From: Limnohabitans sp. Rim28
GTDB taxonomy: Bacteria; Pseudomonadota; Gammaproteobacteria; Burkholderiales; Burkholderiaceae_C
Assembly: GCF_000293865.2 (NCBI RefSeq)
Contig: NZ_ALKN02000001.1
Coordinates: forward strand, 310,001 to 374,000
DNA: 64,000 nt
Direction: 5' to 3'
A program made the position numbers and the translations under genes. The notes beneath the pieces are model-generated. The model searched no databases and had not been told where the DNA came from. It saw nothing but the letters and a program-made list of their open reading frames with translations. Below, in pieces: positions 9,017 through 17,781 of the stretch. Each line of letters opens with the position of its first letter. The stretch's first letter is position 1.

Positions 9017-10261
9017 ATGTACAACCGCAACACACTGATTGAACAAACCGATCCCGAGCTGTTCGCTGCCATCCAGGCCGAAAACGCCCGACAAGAGCAC
9101 CACATTGAGCTGATTGCCAGCGAGAACTACGCCTCCCCAGCGGTCATGGCGGCCCAAGGGAGCCAGTTGACCAACAAGTACGCCGAAGGCTACCCCGGCA
9201 AGCGTTATTACGGTGGCTGTGAATACGTCGACGTGGCCGAACAATTGGCCATCGACCGCATCAAACAAATTTACGGGGCTGAAGCCGCCAACGTGCAGCC
9301 GCATTGCGGCGCATCGGCCAACGAGGCTGTGTTCTTGGCGTTCTTGAAGCCGGGCGACACCATTTTGGGCATGAGCCTGGCCGAAGGCGGTCACCTGACC
9401 CACGGCATGCCGCTGAACATGTCTGGCAAATGGTTCAACGCCATTTCCTACGGCTTGGACGCCCATGAAGCCATCGACTATGAAGCCATGGAAGCCAAGG
9501 CCCGCGAGCACAAGCCCAAGCTCATCATCGCCGGTGCCTCGGCCTATTCACTCCACATTGACTTTGAGCGGTTTGCCAAGATTGCCAAAGAGGTGGGCGC
9601 CATCTTTTTGGTGGACATGGCCCATTACTCGGGTTTGATCGCTGCAGGCGTCTACCCCAACCCGGTACCGCACGCTGATGTGGTGACGTCGACCACCCAC
9701 AAGAGCTTGCGCGGCCCCCGCGGCGGCATCATTTTGATGAAAGCCGAGCACGAAAAAGCCATCAACAGCGCGATCTTCCCCGGCCTTCAAGGCGGTCCAC
9801 TGATGCACGTCATCGCAGCCAAAGCCGTCGCCTTCAAAGAAGCCATGACGCCTGAGTTCAAGGCCTACCAAGCCCAGGTCATCAAAAACGCACAGATCAT
9901 GGCCGAGACTTTGACGCAGCGGGGCCTGCGCATCGTCAGCGGTGGTACCCAGAGCCACGTCATGCTGGTGGACCTCCGGGCCAAAGGCATCACCGGCAAG
10001 GTGGCAGAAGTCGCTTTGGGCAACGCCCACATGACGATCAACAAAAACGCCATTCCGAACGACCCCGAAAAACCGTTCGTCACCAGCGGCGTGCGCATCG
10101 GCACCCCGGCCCTCACGACCCGTGGCTTCAAGGACGAAGAGGCCCGCGCCACCGCCCACCTGATTGCTGACGTGCTGGACAACCCGCTGGACGAAGCCAA
10201 TCTGGCCGCTGTGCGCGCCAAAGTGCACGCGCTGACCAGCCGCTTTCCGGTCTACGGCTGA
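9017..10261 (+). CDS. glyA: Serine hydroxymethyltransferase
   Basis: PLP enzyme of 414 residues interconverting serine plus tetrahydrofolate with glycine plus 5,10-methylene-THF, the main entry of one-carbon units. The PLP lysine lies in [16 protein letters not shown]; other family motifs are [15 protein letters not shown] near residue 35 and [18 protein letters not shown]. The ribosome site AAGGA (9007-9011) precedes the ATG by five bases. It is controlled in all likelihood by the ZTP riboswitch directly upstream, which links its expression to purine/folate status. nrdR follows 12 bases later. Confidence 0.97.
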   Translation: MYNRNTLIEQTDPELFAAIQAENARQEHHIELIASENYASPAVMAAQGSQLTNKYAEGYPGKRYYGGCEYVDVAEQLAIDRIKQIYGAEAANVQPHCGASANEAVFLAFLKPGDTILGMSLAEGGHLTHGMPLNMSGKWFNAISYGLDAHEAIDYEAMEAKAREHKPKLIIAGASAYSLHIDFERFAKIAKEVGAIFLVDMAHYSGLIAAGVYPNPVPHADVVTSTTHKSLRGPRGGIILMKAEHEKAINSAIFPGLQGGPLMHVIAAKAVAFKEAMTPEFKAYQAQVIKNAQIMAETLTQRGLRIVSGGTQSHVMLVDLRAKGITGKVAEVALGNAHMTINKNAIPNDPEKPFVTSGVRIGTPALTTRGFKDEEARATAHLIADVLDNPLDEANLAAVRAKVHALTSRFPVYG

Positions 10262-10273
10262 GCGAGGCGCACC

Positions 10274-10723
10274 ATGAAATGCCCTTTCTGCGGCCACCTC
10301 GAAACCCAGGTGGTGGAGACGCGGTTGGCCGAAGACGGGGACTTCATTCGGCGACGGCGCCAATGTGGCGCCTGTGAAAAGCGCTTCACGACCTACGAAA
10401 AGCCGGAGGTCAGCTTTCCGGCCATCGTCAAAAAAGACGGTCGTCGCATCGATTACCAGCGCGATAAATTGTTGGCCAGCCTGCGTTTGGCCTTGCGCAA
10501 GCGCCCGGTGAGCATCGAACAGGTGGACGGTGCGATTGAGCGCATCGAAGAAAAGCTCCTCAATTTAGGCATCCGTGAGGTGGCCTCGCACCGCATCGGC
10601 GAGCTTGTGATGCGGGAGTTGAAAAAGCTCGACAAAGTGGCCTATGTGCGCTTTGCCAGCGTGTACCGCAACTTCGAGGACATCGACGCCTTCAAGACGC
10701 TGGTCGATGAGGTGCAGCGCTGA
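10274..10723 (+). CDS. nrdR: Transcriptional repressor NrdR
   Basis: A 149-residue ATP/dATP-sensing repressor of ribonucleotide reductase genes. The N-terminal zinc ribbon has CPFCG and CGACEKRF cysteine pairs, with the basic RRRRQ stretch between them, followed by an ATP-cone domain ([19 protein letters not shown]). Length and domain order are exactly those of the family. It starts 12 bases after glyA; the glyA-nrdR pairing is common in beta-proteobacteria and links one-carbon supply for dTMP to deoxynucleotide control. Confidence 0.96.
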   Translation: MKCPFCGHLETQVVETRLAEDGDFIRRRRQCGACEKRFTTYEKPEVSFPAIVKKDGRRIDYQRDKLLASLRLALRKRPVSIEQVDGAIERIEEKLLNLGIREVASHRIGELVMRELKKLDKVAYVRFASVYRNFEDIDAFKTLVDEVQR

Positions 10724-10737
10724 ACCTCACTCGGCAC

Positions 10738-11313
10738 TCAAGCACAAAGCTGCACGGTATAGGCCTCGATCCGAGGCCGGCCCAGCGCATTGACCACCAC
10801 TTGCCAGCCCGCACTTGAATCCGGCCTGCAAAAGCGCCAAGTCCCGGCCATGAACGCACCGCTGGCACTGGCACTGCGACCTTCCGCGTTGTAAGAAAAA
10901 TAGGTTTTCACCGTGTTGCTCACTCCCACCTGCATGCCAACAGGCACCCCAGGTCTGGCCTCAATCAGCACTTCACCCCAATCCCTCTTGCCGTTGTGGT
11001 TGGTATCGGCAAACACCAACCAGCCTTGGTGCCAGCGACCCAGCGAGTCGCATTGGGCTTCTAAGCCCTGAGCGCAAACGCTCACCCCTTGCTGTCTTCG
11101 CAAAGCCTCCGAACGGGCCAAGACCAAGCTGTTCAAAAAAGCCTCGCCTTGGCCTTGCAACTGCTGACGCGCCCGAAGCCCCGACATGGCAGGTGCTGCC
11201 AAGCCCACCAAAATGCCCAGCAAAGCCATCGCCACCAAGGCCTCCAGCAAGGTAAAGCCATGCTGCTGGGTTTTGCCTCGGGGCGGAGTTGGGACAAGCA
11301 TCGGTAGCGGCAT
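10738..11313 (-). CDS. GspH/FimT-family pseudopilin
   Basis: Minor pilin of about 191 residues (ATG at 11313; one at 11301 is also possible). The prepilin-peptidase site and N-terminal helix are canonical: QHGFTLLEALVAMALLGILV, with Phe+1 and Glu+5. The C-terminal half matches the GspH/FimT beta domain, including WLVFADTNHNGKRDWGE, in which D-x-N-x-N-G-x-x-D-x-x-E resembles a calcium-binding loop (10972-11007). It likely primes type IV pilus assembly in the inner membrane. It is transcribed away from the other four pilin genes, sharing a 92-base divergent promoter region with the gene at 11406, and converges on nrdR with 14 bases between stops. Confidence 0.85.
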   Translation of the reverse strand: MPLPMLVPTPPRGKTQQHGFTLLEALVAMALLGILVGLAAPAMSGLRARQQLQGQGEAFLNSLVLARSEALRRQQGVSVCAQGLEAQCDSLGRWHQGWLVFADTNHNGKRDWGEVLIEARPGVPVGMQVGVSNTVKTYFSYNAEGRSASASGAFMAGTWRFCRPDSSAGWQVVVNALGRPRIEAYTVQLCA

Positions 11314-11405
11314 CTTGAGGCAGCAGGTTTGGGGGGTGTGGCTTGAAACTGTACAAGATGAATACAAAAAGCCACAATTAAATCCCACCATGAGGAGGCC
11401 ACCCC

Positions 11406-11894
11406 ATGCAGCGGTTCAACGCCAAGCCCAAAAAATTGGGCTTTGTCCCCCAAGCACCTCGCTTTCAAACGGCCAAAAGCCGAGGCTGGACCTTGACCGA
11501 AATGCTGGTTTGTTTGGCGCTGCTGGGCATACTGGCCGCGTTGGCCCTCCCCGCTTACCAAGAGCAACAGCGTCTGGCTCGCCGCAGCGACGGTCAAGCG
11601 GCTTTGTTGCAGTTGCAAACCGACCAAGCACGTTGGCGGAGCATGCATGACACTCATGCCGAAAGCCTGGCGGCAATGGGTTGGTCCAGCGACCTCTCCC
11701 CTCTGGGACATTACCGGATTCGCCTGGTCGAGAGCACGGCGGACACCTACACCGCCCAGGCCGTTGCCGTGGGCGCCCAAGCCGCAGACCAAGCCTGCAC
11801 ACCCTTGCAGTTGCGCTGGCAAGGCAGTGCCCATGTGGTGTTGGGTGCAGGCGCATCGCCTGACAGCGATGTGGCGCGCTGCTGGCGACGTTAG
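11406..11894 (+). CDS. Type IV pilin-like protein (PilE type)
   Basis: A 162-residue prepilin. After a long basic leader of about 26 residues comes the processing site and helix GWTLTEMLVCLALLGILAAL, with Trp rather than Phe at +1 and the conserved Glu at +5. The globular part carries two cysteines late in the chain (ACTPLQLRW and ARCWRR) that may form the usual D-loop disulphide. It opens a four-gene run with spacings of 4, -4 and -4 bases. A PilE-like minor pilin is the best reading; a major pilin is less likely because of the short, variable globular domain. Confidence 0.82.
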   Translation: MQRFNAKPKKLGFVPQAPRFQTAKSRGWTLTEMLVCLALLGILAALALPAYQEQQRLARRSDGQAALLQLQTDQARWRSMHDTHAESLAAMGWSSDLSPLGHYRIRLVESTADTYTAQAVAVGAQAADQACTPLQLRWQGSAHVVLGAGASPDSDVARCWRR

Positions 11895-11898
11895 CGCC

Positions 11899-12522
11899 AT
11901 GGCCAAAACCATTCAAAAAGGGGAAACCTTGATGGGCCTGATGGTGGGCTTGTCGGTGGGCTTGGTCGTACTGGCCGGAGGCAGCAGCCTGCTGGCCCAC
12001 CATTTGCGGGGGCACCGAATGGCCTGGCAAGACAGCCATCTGAACCATGAATTGCGCGTCGCCGCAGACTGGATGGGCCGCGAACTGCGCAAGACCCAAT
12101 ACTCGGCCAACGCATGGGCGACCCGCTCCCCCACACTTTGCGATGACACTTTTTGCGACGGTTTCGAAGACTTCAGCATCGAAGGCGACTGGATCGATTT
12201 CAGCCACGACCGCAACCACAACGGCGAACAAGACAACGACGAATGCATGGGTTTTCGCCTGTCTGGCACCACATTGCACGCCAAAAGATCTTGCAGCGCC
12301 AGCGGCGATTGGCAGGCCATCACCCACAGCCAAACCGTGCACATCACCGACTTGGCCTGGCAAATGCAATGCGAGGCGCACCAAGGCTGGCTGCGCCGCA
12401 GCGTCCAGATGACCCTCAAAGCCCAATGGCCCAGCGATGCGTCTCGGCACTTCACCTTGTCCAAGACGGTGCACTTGCGCAACGACATACCGGGCAGCCA
12501 ACAAGCGCTGTTTTGCCCATGA
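11899..12522 (+). CDS. pilW: PilW-like minor pilin with atypical N-terminus
   Basis: A 207-residue prepilin-like protein starting four bases after the preceding gene. The leader MAKTIQKG is followed by ETLMGLMVGLSVGLVVLAG. Family members normally read F/L-x-L-x-E here; this one has Glu at +1 and Gly at +5, so the conserved Glu+5 is missing. The globular domain contains DRNHNGEQDNDE (12208-12243), a D-x-N-x-N-G-x-x-D-x-x-E loop like EF-hand calcium sites, within IDFSHDRNHNGEQD. Position before a PilX-like gene supports the PilW name. The stop overlaps the next start as ATGA. Confidence 0.78.
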   Translation: MAKTIQKGETLMGLMVGLSVGLVVLAGGSSLLAHHLRGHRMAWQDSHLNHELRVAADWMGRELRKTQYSANAWATRSPTLCDDTFCDGFEDFSIEGDWIDFSHDRNHNGEQDNDECMGFRLSGTTLHAKRSCSASGDWQAITHSQTVHITDLAWQMQCEAHQGWLRRSVQMTLKAQWPSDASRHFTLSKTVHLRNDIPGSQQALFCP

Positions 12523-13742
12523 ACGTGCCCATGACCGCTCGCCCCTCGTGTTCCAGACAAAAAGGCGCTGTCACTCTGATGGTGGCCGTTGGCTTGGTGA
12601 TGTTGGCCAGTCTGACCAGTTTGTACAGCGCCCGCACCGTGCTGTTCGACCAACTCGCCAGCCAAAACCACGCCCGCGCCGCGCAAGCGCGCTTGGCCGC
12701 AGGCATGGCTCTGGCCCTCGCTCAAAGCACTGCCGCGAGCACGCCTTTGACCGACTGGTTGGCGGTTCAAGCGGCCTGCCCCTCAGGCGTGTCGGGTTTG
12801 GGCTGGCAATGCAGCGACATGGGCACCGCGCAGCACCCAGACATGCCAAGAGTACAAGGACGGGTCACCGCCGTGCGCGATTTGCTGATGTCGCCCCATG
12901 TCATCACCCTGCATGCCAGCGCCAGCCACAGCGGGCAAGGCAGCCAAGCCCACATGCGTGAGAGCCTGTTTGTGCCGGCCGTGGCACCTGCCCCCAGCTT
13001 GGCCAGCCCAGCGGCTGTAGTCACCCAAGGCTGCATCAGTGAAGCGTTGGGGGCCCAGCTGCGGATCTGCCCCCTGATTAGCCGAGGTGAAAGCTGCAGC
13101 GGTACAGCCCAAGCCCCGGTGGTTCAAACCCATTTTGTGGCGGACACCAATGGCAATGGCCTCATCTCCACGGCCGAAAGAAACACCTGCTTGGCTCTGA
13201 GCACGGTCAGCATGCCCGGCGGGGGCACCCGCACCGGCCCCAGTACGGCCGGGACGCGCAGCCCTTGCCAGCGAAAAGCTTGGGCCAGCGTGTTGGGTTC
13301 GATTGAAGACGGGCAATTGAAAGCTTGGTCCCAGGCTCAGGAGCGCAACGGCCTGACCGCGCAGACCTCCCCTCCTCGATCTATTTATTGGATCGACAGC
13401 CCAGCGGATTGGCACACCAGTGTGGGCACCCCAGAGATTCCGGCTTTGTTGGTGTTTTCTGCCCTGGCCTGCGCCCAGCGGTGTCCACGCATCGGTGCAG
13501 GGGTGCGCATCATGGGAAGCGTGTTGCTGGACTCGGGCTGCAACGACGAAAAAATGCGCGGCTGGGAAGGCGGCCGCATAGAAGGCCAACTGGTGGTCGA
13601 ATCTGGCATGCCCGAGTGGCGCTCGGGCACGGTTGTGGCCACCCCACAAGGCCGAGACGCCTATATCTTGAATTGGCCTGAAGGCATCGATGCCCGCCGA
13701 ATTCAACGCATCAACGGCAGTTGGAGCGAGGGTTCGCCATGA
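12519..13742 (+). CDS. PilX-like minor pilin, long form
   Basis: A 407-residue protein, about twice the usual PilX length. The N-terminal leader ends QKG, followed by AVTLMVAVGLVMLASLTSLY, a prepilin-like helix without Glu+5, as is common in PilX. The large C-terminal part is cysteine-rich (for example CPLISRGESC, CAQRCPRIG, DSGCNDEK) and contains DTNGNGLISTAE (13143-13178), a full match to an EF-hand calcium loop. Overlapping ATGA junctions on both sides couple it to pilW and pilV. Assignment to PilX is by position and N-terminus; the C-terminal domain is not recognised. Confidence 0.72.
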   Translation: MNVPMTARPSCSRQKGAVTLMVAVGLVMLASLTSLYSARTVLFDQLASQNHARAAQARLAAGMALALAQSTAASTPLTDWLAVQAACPSGVSGLGWQCSDMGTAQHPDMPRVQGRVTAVRDLLMSPHVITLHASASHSGQGSQAHMRESLFVPAVAPAPSLASPAAVVTQGCISEALGAQLRICPLISRGESCSGTAQAPVVQTHFVADTNGNGLISTAERNTCLALSTVSMPGGGTRTGPSTAGTRSPCQRKAWASVLGSIEDGQLKAWSQAQERNGLTAQTSPPRSIYWIDSPADWHTSVGTPEIPALLVFSALACAQRCPRIGAGVRIMGSVLLDSGCNDEKMRGWEGGRIEGQLVVESGMPEWRSGTVVATPQGRDAYILNWPEGIDARRIQRINGSWSEGSP

Positions 13743-14179
13743 AACCCTCATGGAAGGCCAGCCGGCCCGCACACCAAGAGGGCATGGCTTTGGTCGAGGC
13801 ACTCATCGCCTCCGCCGTCTTGGCCATCGGTTTGCTGGGTGCCGCCCAACTCGCGCTCAAATCACAGCAAACGGCCACCGAAAGCCGGCAAAACGCCGTG
13901 GGCCAGATGCTCGCGCTCGAGGCCATGGATTGTCTGCAGGCTCAGGCCCATACCCCAACTGCCGCGTGTCCGGCGCAACAGAGCATCGTGGTGCAGGGCA
14001 CCCGCTATACCCGGCAAGCACAGACTTCGCCACAAGGACAGTCCACCGACCTGCTGGTGCAGGTGTCTTGGCCCAACAGACGCGTGGGTGGCGCCTCAAG
14101 CGATCATTCGGACCCACAGATCAGCTGGCGCAGCAGCGTGAGCACCTTGCCCTCTTGGGTTGGCGTATCCTCGCCCTGA
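13739..14179 (+). CDS. pilV: PilV-like minor pilin
   Basis: A 146-residue type IV prepilin. The processing site and helix read QEGMALVEALIASAVLAIGL, with Met+1 and Glu+5 as in the PilV/GspI group. The start at 13739 is set by its ATGA overlap with the preceding stop; a longer frame from 13721 would add six residues. Two cysteines (MDCLQA, AACPAQQ) may pair. It ends the minor pilin run; no PilY1 adhesin gene follows, which is unusual because pilY1 normally accompanies pilVWX. ribD begins 54 bases later. Confidence 0.8.
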   Translation: MKPSWKASRPAHQEGMALVEALIASAVLAIGLLGAAQLALKSQQTATESRQNAVGQMLALEAMDCLQAQAHTPTAACPAQQSIVVQGTRYTRQAQTSPQGQSTDLLVQVSWPNRRVGGASSDHSDPQISWRSSVSTLPSWVGVSSP

Positions 14180-14233
14180 CGACAACCCGCTGATGACACT
14201 GCGCTGAAGCGTTTTTCCTGATTTTCGAGCCCC

Positions 14234-15394
14234 ATGACCGTGCCCCCAACCCAAAGTCCCATCCAACCCACCCCGCCCATGCAGCAGGCGCTGGCTTTGG
14301 CCGCCCAAGCCTTGTGGCTGACTTCTCCGAACCCGCGCGTGGGCTGTGTCATCACCGCCCCTGATGGGGCCGTGCTGGGCCAAGGCCACACCCAGCGTGC
14401 AGGCGGGCCGCATGCCGAAATCATGGCCCTGCGGGACGCCGAAAAACACGGCCACTCTGTTTCAGGCGCCACCGCTTGGGTCACGCTGGAACCCTGCGCC
14501 CATCAAGGACGCACCGGGCCCTGTTGCGACGCCTTGGCCGCCGCCGGCATCGCCCGCGTGGTCGTGGCCATGCGTGACCCCAACCCACTTGTGGCAGGTC
14601 AGGGCATGGCTCAATTGGCTGCAGCTGGGGTACAGACCGAACTGCTCGATGCGCACAGCGAAGCCGCTCAGCAAGCCCGTGAGTTGAACATCGGTTTTTT
14701 CAGCCGGATGGAACGGCAATCGCCCTGGGTGCGCATGAAAGTGGCCACCTCGCTGGACGGCCAAACCGCTTTGCAAAATGGCCAAAGCCAATGGATCACT
14801 GGCCCTGAGGCCCGTGCCGATGGCCACGCTTGGCGTGCGCGCGCCTGTGCGGTGCTCACCGGCATCGGCACGGTGCTCGAAGACGATCCCCAGTTGAACG
14901 TGCGCGGATTCGAAGTGCCGCGCCAACCCCACCTGGTGGTGGTCGACAGCAAGCTGGACATGCCCCTGAACGCCAAGCTGCTGGACACCCAAGGCTCGGG
15001 CGACCAGGCCCGCCAAATCTGGATTTACACCGCCATCGACCCGAACAACCCCCTGCAAGCCCAAAAATGCGCAGCCCTGACTGCACGGGGAGCCACTGTC
15101 CTCGACCTGCCCAGCCCCAACGGCAAGGTCGATCTCGCCGCGATGCTGCGCGACTTGGCTCGGCGAGAGATCAACGAACTGCATGTCGAAGCGGGCCACA
15201 AACTCAACGGGTCATTCATCCGAGAAGGACTGGTGGACGAATACCTGCTCTACATCGCTCCGCAGTTGCTCGGCCCCGGCCAGGGCATGGCCAAGCTTCC
15301 AACGCTGACAGCGCTCACCGACTCGGTGAAACTGGCGTTCCACACCGTTGACCGCATCGGTCCCGATCTGCGCTTGTTGCTGCGCAAAGCCTGA
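14234..15394 (+). CDS. ribD: Bifunctional riboflavin biosynthesis deaminase/reductase
   Basis: RibD (386 residues) carries out the second and third steps of riboflavin synthesis: deamination then NADPH reduction of the GTP-derived pyrimidine. The N-terminal deaminase has zinc motifs GPHAEIMAL and EPCAHQGRTGPCCDAL; the C-terminal reductase begins near residue 165 (RMKVATSLDGQTAL) and includes LHVEAGHKLNGSFI. It may be read through from the pilin run or have its own promoter. In Burkholderiales a riboflavin gene after nrdR and a pilin cluster is a recurring order. Confidence 0.95.
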   Translation: MTVPPTQSPIQPTPPMQQALALAAQALWLTSPNPRVGCVITAPDGAVLGQGHTQRAGGPHAEIMALRDAEKHGHSVSGATAWVTLEPCAHQGRTGPCCDALAAAGIARVVVAMRDPNPLVAGQGMAQLAAAGVQTELLDAHSEAAQQARELNIGFFSRMERQSPWVRMKVATSLDGQTALQNGQSQWITGPEARADGHAWRARACAVLTGIGTVLEDDPQLNVRGFEVPRQPHLVVVDSKLDMPLNAKLLDTQGSGDQARQIWIYTAIDPNNPLQAQKCAALTARGATVLDLPSPNGKVDLAAMLRDLARREINELHVEAGHKLNGSFIREGLVDEYLLYIAPQLLGPGQGMAKLPTLTALTDSVKLAFHTVDRIGPDLRLLLRKA

Positions 15395-15466
15395 AAGACC
15401 TGGGCGAGACACCTTGCAAGTGGCCCTTCCAACCACAATGCCCCCTCTTTTTTGTCGGAGTCCGAA

Positions 15467-17002
15467 TTGAACCTCGCCCATCTGCTGCAACGCCAAGCCC
15501 GCATGGCCCCCGAGCAGCCCGCTATTTTTCTGGGCACGCACAAGGTGGCGACGCACGGGCAATGGGCCAAGCGCTGCCAGCACTTGGCGGCACAGTTCCA
15601 AGCCGCCGGTCTGCAACCCGGGGACAGGGTGGCCCTGTTCATGCGCAACCATGTGCGCTACCTGGAAGTGATGTTTGCAGCTTGGTGGGCCGGCTTGGCG
15701 GTGGTGCCCATCAACGCCAAACTGCACCTGCGCGAGGCGCAATGGATCATCGACAACGCACAGGCCCGCTGGGCTTTTGTGACGGCCGACATCACCAGCG
15801 AGACCGGTGACAGCTTGCAAAGCCTGGAGCAAGTGATCGATGTGGACAGTGCCCAAGCCGATGCGCTGTGGCACGGCGCTGAAGGCGCAGCAGACACGCC
15901 CATACACGAACGGGCTTCGGATGATCTGGCCTGGTTGTTTTACACCAGTGGCACCACGGGCCGGCCTAAGGGCGTGATGATCACCCATCGAAACCTGATG
16001 ACCATGGGACTGGCCTATTTTTCGGATGTCGATGGCTTGGCCCCGCGCGACACGATTGCTTATGCTGCGCCCATGTCACACGGCGCGGGCATTTATGCCA
16101 TTCCCCACCTCATGGCGGGGGCCCGGCACATGGTGCCGCCATCGGGCGGGTTCGATCCGGCCGAGCTGTTTGCGCTGGGCCAGCAGATCGGGCCACTGTC
16201 CATGTTTGCGGCGCCCACCATCGTCAAACGCTTGGTGGACCACGCTGAGGCCGCAGGCCTGACGACCAATACTTGCGGGCAATCGTTCAAGACCGTGGTG
16301 TACGGCGGCGCCCCGATGTATGCCGCCGACATCCAGCGTGCGCTGCGCGTCATGGGCCCGCGCTTTGTGCAGATTTACGGCCAAGGGGAAAGCCCCATGG
16401 TGGGCACCGCCTTGTCACGTCAACACCTGCAGGACACCGCCCACCCGCGCTACGCAGAACGCTTGGCTTCTGTGGGTGTGGCGCAAACGCCGGTGCGCAT
16501 CCGGGTGACCGACGCGCAAGGGCAAGACTTGCCCCTGGGCGAAGTGGGCGAGGTGCTGATCCAAGGCGACAGCGTCATGGCTGGCTACTGGCGCAACCCC
16601 GAGGCCACGGCCCATGCCATTCAGAACGGCTGGCTGTTCACGGGCGACATGGGCTGCCTGGACGCCGACGGCTTTTTGACCCTGAAAGACCGCAGCAAAG
16701 ACCTGATCATCAGCGGCGGTTCCAACATCTACCCGCGCGAAATCGAAGAAGTGCTGCTGCACGCCCCCGGCGTGGCCGAAGTGGCCGTGGTGGGCGCGCC
16801 CGATCCCGAATGGGGTGAGGTGGTGGTGGCTTTTGTGGTGCCTCAAGCAGGACACACGCTTGACACGCACGCGCTGGACGCCTTGTGCCTGCAAGAGATC
16901 GCCCGTTTTAAACGGCCCAAGCGCTACGAGGTGGTGAGCAGCTTGCCCAAGAACAATTACGGGAAGGTCCTCAAGACCGTGCTGCGTCAACAACTGGGCT
17001 GA
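15467..17002 (+). CDS. AMP-dependent acyl-CoA synthetase (class I adenylate-forming)
   Basis: A 511-residue ligase that activates a carboxylic acid with ATP and CoA. Adenylation motifs are intact: YTSGTTGRPKGVMITH near residue 155, IYGQGESPM, FTGDMGCLDADGF, then DRSKDLIISGGSNIYPREIE and the catalytic C-terminal lysine in NNYGKVLKTVLR. The substrate cannot be read from sequence; a fatty or aromatic acid is likely. A TTG at 15467 is preferred because GGAG lies six bases upstream; a TTG at 15452 is possible. Its stop is two bases from the stop of the convergent rpiA. Confidence 0.88.
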   Translation: MNLAHLLQRQARMAPEQPAIFLGTHKVATHGQWAKRCQHLAAQFQAAGLQPGDRVALFMRNHVRYLEVMFAAWWAGLAVVPINAKLHLREAQWIIDNAQARWAFVTADITSETGDSLQSLEQVIDVDSAQADALWHGAEGAADTPIHERASDDLAWLFYTSGTTGRPKGVMITHRNLMTMGLAYFSDVDGLAPRDTIAYAAPMSHGAGIYAIPHLMAGARHMVPPSGGFDPAELFALGQQIGPLSMFAAPTIVKRLVDHAEAAGLTTNTCGQSFKTVVYGGAPMYAADIQRALRVMGPRFVQIYGQGESPMVGTALSRQHLQDTAHPRYAERLASVGVAQTPVRIRVTDAQGQDLPLGEVGEVLIQGDSVMAGYWRNPEATAHAIQNGWLFTGDMGCLDADGFLTLKDRSKDLIISGGSNIYPREIEEVLLHAPGVAEVAVVGAPDPEWGEVVVAFVVPQAGHTLDTHALDALCLQEIARFKRPKRYEVVSSLPKNNYGKVLKTVLRQQLG

Positions 17003-17004
17003 TT

Positions 17005-17676
17005 TTAAAAGTCCAGTGTCTTGACCCCTGAGGCCGTACCCAGCAAACAGACCTGCGCTTTTTGCAAAGCAAAGACCCCCACTGTGACCACGCCAGGCCA
17101 CTGGCTCACGGTGTTTTCAAAGCCCACCGGATCGGTGATTTTGAGGCCCTGCACATCCACGATGTGTTGGCCGTTGTCGGTCACCAAGGGCTGGCCCTCT
17201 TTTTGGCGCACAGCGGCCTTGGCGCCCATGGCCGCAAACTGACGGATCACGCGGGCTGTGGCCATGGGGATGACTTCCACGGGCAAAGGAAAGGCGCCCA
17301 AGGTGTCCACCAGCTTGCTCTCGTCGGCGATGCAAACAAAGCGCTGGCTCTGCGCAGCCACGATTTTTTCTCGGGTCAGCGCCGCGCCACCGCCTTTGAC
17401 CATGTGGCCTTGGTGATCAATTTCGTCTGCACCGTCGATGTAAACGGACAGACTCTCGACTTCGTTGCTGTCATACACCGGAATACCGAGCGCTTTGAGG
17501 CGGATGGTGGAGGCTTCGGAACTGGACACTGCGCCCTTGATCTGGTCTTTCATGCTGGCCAGCGCATCGATGAATTTGTTCACCGTAGAGCCTGTGCCCA
17601 CGCCCACAATCTCGCCGGGCACCACGTATTTCAGGGCGGCATGGCCCACCAGGGCTTTGAGTTCGTCTTGGGTCAT
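17005..17676 (-). CDS. rpiA: Ribose-5-phosphate isomerase A
   Basis: A 223-residue enzyme of the non-oxidative pentose phosphate pathway interconverting ribose 5-phosphate and ribulose 5-phosphate. Family motifs are [31 protein letters not shown] and [19 protein letters not shown], with the catalytic Glu in LTREKI. The start [11 protein letters not shown] at 17676 matches the family; the frame extends upstream by 17 residues without homology. It is divergent from pyrD (105 bases apart), so ribose phosphate supply and pyrimidine synthesis genes sit side by side. Confidence 0.95.
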   Translation of the reverse strand: MTQDELKALVGHAALKYVVPGEIVGVGTGSTVNKFIDALASMKDQIKGAVSSSEASTIRLKALGIPVYDSNEVESLSVYIDGADEIDHQGHMVKGGGAALTREKIVAAQSQRFVCIADESKLVDTLGAFPLPVEVIPMATARVIRQFAAMGAKAAVRQKEGQPLVTDNGQHIVDVQGLKITDPVGFENTVSQWPGVVTVGVFALQKAQVCLLGTASGVKTLDF

Positions 17677-17781
17677 GAAAGCAGCTCGGTTCAGGGATAA
17701 AAAGAAACAGGCTGGGGTTTGCGACAATCAAGGCCATTCAGCCCAACGCCGCAGCACCCTGCGCAAGACCGGAATTATCCA

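Noticed and set aside
10738-14179. Horizontal transfer of the pilin cluster
   Set aside because: Composition looks like the neighbours, no mobile element is present and the position between nrdR and ribD is common in Burkholderiales.
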